Assembly (NCBI GenBank): GCA_004213235.1
Contig: SHAI01000025.1
Location: 1-16,499, forward strand
DNA length: 16,499 nt
Direction: 5' to 3'
DNA from: Parvularculaceae bacterium
GTDB lineage: Bacteria; Pseudomonadota; Alphaproteobacteria; Caulobacterales; Parvularculaceae
Notes under the pieces: model-generated
Seen by the model: only the letters and a program-made list of their open reading frames with translations
The model's database searches: none
Told to the model about the DNA's origin: nothing
Made by a program: the position numbers and the translations under genes
Part shown: piece after piece, positions 13,425 through 16,499 of the stretch
Layout: every line of letters begins with the position of its first letter
Position numbering within the stretch: position 1 is the first letter of the stretch

Positions 13425-16187
13425 ATGAGACGCTCGCCCAGTGAGTTTGCCCGGTTGGTATTTTCCGTAATATGCGCCGTGCAATGCCTCGGCTTGGGCG
13501 CAGCTGGCGCGCAATCAACACCTTCTGCACCTCTCACTTTTGTCGGCCTGCAAGACGCGCCGCACCTCAAACCGCCGCCCCCGGACCCTTTATACATCAG
13601 CAGGAATGACCTTGAACGAATCCGCCTGGTCAGAAACGCCCTGAAAAGACGCGCATTCGCCGAGGCGCGATCCCTGTGCGACATTGTAGAACACCCAATC
13701 GCGCGATCCCTTGCAAAATGGTATTATTTCGAAGCGCGCGATCCAAAAGTCGATATTCAAGACGCGTTGGCATTTTTGGACACCCACGAAGCGTGGCCGT
13801 CATACACGAAAATTCAACGCCATGTTGAGGAGAGGATCCCCAAGACGGTATCACCAGATTTTGTGGTCAACTTTTTCAATCAGAGATCACCGATCACGGC
13901 AAAAGGAAAAATCGCTCTTGCACGGGCCCTCTATGCGACGGGTGAGCAGGAAGCGGCAGACGCACATATCCGCGATGCATGGATCAATAATCATTTTACC
14001 GCGTCAGCGGAACGTACCTTTCTGGCAAACTATAATGGGGTTTTGACCAAGAAGGACCATTTGGCGCGGGTCGATCGCCTGCTTTGGGAGCGCCAGGTCA
14101 CGAATGCCAGACGGGTGTTCATCTACCTGCCAGCACAAGAACGCAAGATCGCAAAGGTAAGAGCAGCGCTTCTTCTCCAAGCGGCGAATGGGCGCGATCT
14201 ATACAGCCAGCTTAGCATTGACGATCGCCGTGATCCCGGGATCGTTCATGCCGCGATCCGTCATTACCGACGTGCCGGTGAAGAACCCACAGCACTGGCG
14301 ATTGCCAGAGCAAACCCTCAGGATCCGGCGACAAGCCGAAATGAATCCCGCCATTGGCAAGAACGCCAACTTTTAATGCGCTGGGCCCTGCGTGAAAAAC
14401 TTTATGCCGACGCTTACGCCATGGCGGCCGGTCATGGCTTAACGCCGGGCTCAACCTCTTTTTCCGAAGCTGAATTCAATGCCGGCTGGATTGCCCTGCG
14501 GTTCCTTAGCGAACCCATGCGCGCTGATGTTCACTTCGCGGCACTGACGGCGAATGTTGGCACGCCCATTTCTCTGTCGCGGGGATGGTATTGGCTAGGG
14601 CGCGCTGCAGAAGCACGCGGGGAAGACACGCTGGCGCGATCAAGATACCAAAACGCATCTCAGTATCCCTACGCTTTCTATGGTCAGCTCGCCGCAGAAC
14701 GCCTGGGCGGCGACGCTTTGGAGATTACCTTTGGAAACACCGCGCCGTCCTCTGCTGAGGACAAGGCGCGTTTTGCCAGCCGACCGGCCGCACAAGCGCT
14801 TCGCATGCTGACGGAAATTCAAGATGATCGGGCATTTTTAATCTTCGGCTATTTTCTTGATGATCTCCTGCAGAGCACAGGCGAATATAAGGAACTTGCC
14901 ACCGCCGCAGCGCATATTCGCGCGCGCCATGTCAGCGTTCGCGCAGGCAAAGCAGGCACCAGGCGCGGCCACTTTGCGCCGGAGGTGATGTACCCGACCA
15001 TTCATGTGCCAGAGGTCGCCGCAGGGTACGCGCCGCCGGAGCTCATTCTTGGTCTGTCGCGCCAGGAAAGCGAGTTTAATCCCAGCGCCTATTCACGCGC
15101 TGGCGCGCGAGGCATAATGCAGCTCATGCCCGCCACCGCTCAAATTACGGCGCGTAAGGAGCGGTTACCATATCGACGCAGCGCCCTTCTTGGCGACCCG
15201 CACTACAACATGGTGATCGGCGCGGCGCATGTTTCCCATCTCCTCACCGATCTAAACGGATCCTATCCCATGGTGTTTGCCGGCTATAACGCAGGCGCGC
15301 GAAGGGTCACTCAATGGATGGATGCCTTTGGCGATCCCCGCGCACCCGATATCGATCCGATCGATTGGGTGGAGCAGATCCCGTTCTCCGAAACCCGCAA
15401 CTATGTCCAGCGTGTCCTGGAAAATACCCAGGTTTATCGCAGTCGTCTCACCGGCCAGTCGATGACCGGAATGCTGTCCGCTGACTTGGAGCGTGGCGGG
15501 CCACGCGGCCGTGTCGGGCAAATCCCGGCGATCGACGCCGACGGCTTGCTGCCAGAAATCGAGCCACGTATTTACGCCGCCGCGAGGACTGTTCTTGACC
15601 CGCCACTAATTGCTGAAAATCCGGGGAATACCGCAGCCAGCGTCATCGCCGCCGATGAAAACACTTCAGGAAACGCGGTCGCTGCGACAGCCGTCCCGAA
15701 ACAGACCGTCATCCCGGATCAGACAGTTATCCCCAAGCAGACAGCCAATCCCGCGGTCACACTGCAAAAGATTGAGAGCGTTGAAACCGCGCCGGCTGCC
15801 AAAGGCCCAGAGGCGAAGATCAGTCGACCAAGCTTTAGCGATCCGCAGCCAGCTCCATCTTCTCGTGGAGAGCCAGCCCCCGCCCCTCCTGGGTCGCCCC
15901 TTCCTGCGGCTACTCAGACCGCAATACAATCGCCATGGGCGCTTGAAACCGGTGGCCTGCTAGAACCGGCCGAGATAGTTCCTATCGAGCCCGACGAAGC
16001 CCCGCCGGGCGGCCCCGATGGGGATTGCCAGGACTATGTGGCGTTTGTCGCTGAAACCGCTCAGGAAGATGCCGTGGCAGAAGATCTGAACGCGGGCGCA
16101 TTGGCCGCGCTCTTAAACGGCGGCAAGACAGGATGCAGTCGCGCAAAGCCGCCATCCACCACCAATTTCGACACTGAACGGCGATAA
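13425..16187 (+). CDS. Slt70-type soluble lytic murein transglycosylase with long C-terminal extension
   Basis: Periplasmic enzyme that cleaves the MurNAc-GlcNAc bond of peptidoglycan, forming 1,6-anhydro ends. The 920-residue protein starts with a Sec signal (basic MRRSPSEFAR, hydrophobic core, likely cleavage near AGAQS, 27-31). Residues about 55-500 form the superhelical helical-repeat region typical of Slt70. The SLT catalytic domain spans about 535-675, with catalytic E548 in GLSRQESEFNP, the GIMQLMPATA block (563-572) and AGYNAGARRVTQW (619-631). Residues 680-920 are an added Pro/Ala/Glu-rich, probably disordered tail with hexapeptide repeats and two cysteines, C868 and C904. GGAG lies 10 nt before the ATG. 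Divergent from dapA, it may belong with other cell-wall functions only by proximity. Confidence 0.92.
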   Translation: MRRSPSEFARLVFSVICAVQCLGLGAAGAQSTPSAPLTFVGLQDAPHLKPPPPDPLYISRNDLERIRLVRNALKRRAFAEARSLCDIVEHPIARSLAKWYYFEARDPKVDIQDALAFLDTHEAWPSYTKIQRHVEERIPKTVSPDFVVNFFNQRSPITAKGKIALARALYATGEQEAADAHIRDAWINNHFTASAERTFLANYNGVLTKKDHLARVDRLLWERQVTNARRVFIYLPAQERKIAKVRAALLLQAANGRDLYSQLSIDDRRDPGIVHAAIRHYRRAGEEPTALAIARANPQDPATSRNESRHWQERQLLMRWALREKLYADAYAMAAGHGLTPGSTSFSEAEFNAGWIALRFLSEPMRADVHFAALTANVGTPISLSRGWYWLGRAAEARGEDTLARSRYQNASQYPYAFYGQLAAERLGGDALEITFGNTAPSSAEDKARFASRPAAQALRMLTEIQDDRAFLIFGYFLDDLLQSTGEYKELATAAAHIRARHVSVRAGKAGTRRGHFAPEVMYPTIHVPEVAAGYAPPELILGLSRQESEFNPSAYSRAGARGIMQLMPATAQITARKERLPYRRSALLGDPHYNMVIGAAHVSHLLTDLNGSYPMVFAGYNAGARRVTQWMDAFGDPRAPDIDPIDWVEQIPFSETRNYVQRVLENTQVYRSRLTGQSMTGMLSADLERGGPRGRVGQIPAIDADGLLPEIEPRIYAAARTVLDPPLIAENPGNTAASVIAADENTSGNAVAATAVPKQTVIPDQTVIPKQTANPAVTLQKIESVETAPAAKGPEAKISRPSFSDPQPAPSSRGEPAPAPPGSPLPAATQTAIQSPWALETGGLLEPAEIVPIEPDEAPPGGPDGDCQDYVAFVAETAQEDAVAEDLNAGALAALLNGGKTGCSRAKPPSTTNFDTERR
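15687..15758 (+). repeat. four hexapeptide repeats in transglycosylase tail
   Basis: Residues 755-778 read as four six-residue units of the form T-[AV]-[VIN]-P-x-[QV]: TAVPKQ, TVIPDQ, TVIPKQ, TANPAV. At DNA level the units are diverged, so the repeat is kept as protein rather than being a recent duplication. It probably forms an extended linker. Confidence 0.7.
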
Positions 16188-16207
16188 TCCAGCCAGCAAA
16201 CGTCAGA

Positions 16208-16231
16208 GTTTCCCCAAAAATCTATGGAAAC
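16208..16231. repeat. inverted repeat after the transglycosylase stop
   Basis: GTTTCC (16208-16213) and GGAAAC (16226-16231) can pair around a 12-nt loop, 21 nt after the stop codon. There is no T run after it, so it is at best a weak terminator or an RNA 3'-end stem. Confidence 0.3.
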
Positions 16232-16251
16232 GAAATTGCGGCCTTGCATCT

Positions 16252-16276
16252 GCGGTAAAAAATCGACATTTTCCGC
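16252..16276 (+). promoter_or_regulatory. inverted repeat just upstream of tRNA-Ser
   Basis: GCGG-T-AAAA (16252-16260) can pair with TTTTCCGC (16269-16276) with one bulged T and an 8-nt loop, ending 3 nt before the tRNA. It may form in the primary transcript 5' leader that RNase P removes, or be part of the tRNA promoter region. No convincing -35/-10 pair was found between 16188 and 16279. Confidence 0.3.
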
Positions 16277-16279
16277 GGC

Positions 16280-16371
16280 GGAGACGTGGCCGAGTGGTCG
16301 AAGGCGCTCCCCTGCTAAGGGAGTAAGCGGGTTAAACCGCTTCGAGGGTTCGAATCCCTTCGTCTCCGCCA
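16280..16371 (+). tRNA. tRNA-Ser(GCT), CCA encoded
   Basis: Class II tRNA of 92 nt including an encoded CCA. Acceptor GGAGACG (16280-16286) pairs with CGTCTCC (16361-16367), discriminator G at 16368, CCA at 16369-16371. The anticodon stem is CTCCC/GGGAG with loop CTGCTAA, anticodon GCT at 16314-16316, reading AGC and AGT serine codons. A long variable arm (AGCGGGTTAAACCGCT) and the T arm GAGGGTTCGAATCCCTT complete the cloverleaf. It follows the transglycosylase gene on the same strand. Confidence 0.97.
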
Positions 16372-16499
16372 CAAATTCACCTAATTAATTGAATAATATT
16401 TTGTGGCACTCGGGTCCGATAGGGGGGATTCAAACCCAATCCCGCAACATTGAAGATTTAGTGGAACAGTCTTCGACTTATGGCGTAATCTAACCTCGG
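16372..16499. other. non-coding end of window downstream of tRNA-Ser
   Basis: This 128-nt stretch is AT-rich at first (16376-16402) and shows no coding frame. It contains GGGATTCAAACCC (16425-16437), which is the reverse complement of the tRNA T-arm sequence GGGTTCGAATCCC with one change. TTTGTGGC (16400-16407) likewise mirrors the tRNA 3' end GCCACAAA. It is not a complete tRNA, since the flanking stems do not pair. It may be a tRNA-derived remnant or chance. Confidence 0.5.

Noticed and set aside
16061..16372. Minus-strand open frame of 103 codons beginning MAETKGFEPS
   Set aside because: It is the antisense of the tRNA-Ser gene and the transglycosylase end; this ETKGFEPS opening is the well-known artefact of translating tRNA-Ser in reverse.
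16400..16440. Second tRNA gene on the minus strand after tRNA-Ser
   Set aside because: Only the T-loop-like core is present; the T stem does not pair beyond three bases and no acceptor or anticodon arms can be drawn.

Overview
The window reads as an ordinary chromosomal stretch of an alphaproteobacterium. The evidence is gene order and protein type: an omega subunit gene, one bifunctional RelA/SpoT protein, pyrE, pdxJ, acpS, lepB, rnc and era lie in one minus-strand run typical of that class. Further support comes from a TtcA-type tRNA thiolase, a family 5 uracil-DNA glycosylase and a PA-domain M28 lipoprotein peptidase. The genus cannot be fixed from sequence alone. Coding density is high, and no phage, transposase, CRISPR array or defence cassette is visible.

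Layout, left to right. 1-683 (minus): N-terminal part of an exported M28 aminopeptidase lipoprotein, cut by the window edge. 983-1906 (plus): ttcA, divergent from it across a 299-nt gap. 1943-9992 (minus): a long housekeeping cluster transcribed right to left as folK, rpoZ, a possible 50-residue basic peptide, rsh, pyrE, pdxJ, acpS, lepB, rnc, era. Several junctions overlap or are nearly so (rsh/pyrE 11 nt, rnc/era 11 nt, lepB/rnc 5-nt gap). 10071-11906 (plus): NYN-domain protein, uracil-DNA glycosylase, a possible 15-codon bridging ORF, and a four-helix membrane protein. 11903-13263 (minus): dapA then smpB, joined by a TAATG overlap. 13425-16187 (plus): a large Slt70-type lytic transglycosylase with an extra 240-residue Pro/Ala-rich tail. 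16280-16371 (plus): tRNA-Ser(GCT), followed by an AT-rich non-coding end.

Functionally, the cluster links stress and growth control (omega subunit, (p)ppGpp synthetase/hydrolase) with precursor supply (pyrimidine, pyridoxal phosphate, folate, acyl carrier protein activation). It also covers protein export (signal peptidase I) and RNA/ribosome maturation (RNase III, Era). smpB adds ribosome rescue, dapA feeds lysine and peptidoglycan synthesis, and the transglycosylase remodels peptidoglycan.

I do not see a clear undescribed system. The best leads are small: a highly basic 50-residue ORF with a strong ribosome binding site between rpoZ and rsh; a 15-codon ORF coupling the glycosylase gene to the membrane protein gene; a 15-bp-period repeat upstream of rpoZ; and the long cysteine-paired tail of the lytic transglycosylase.
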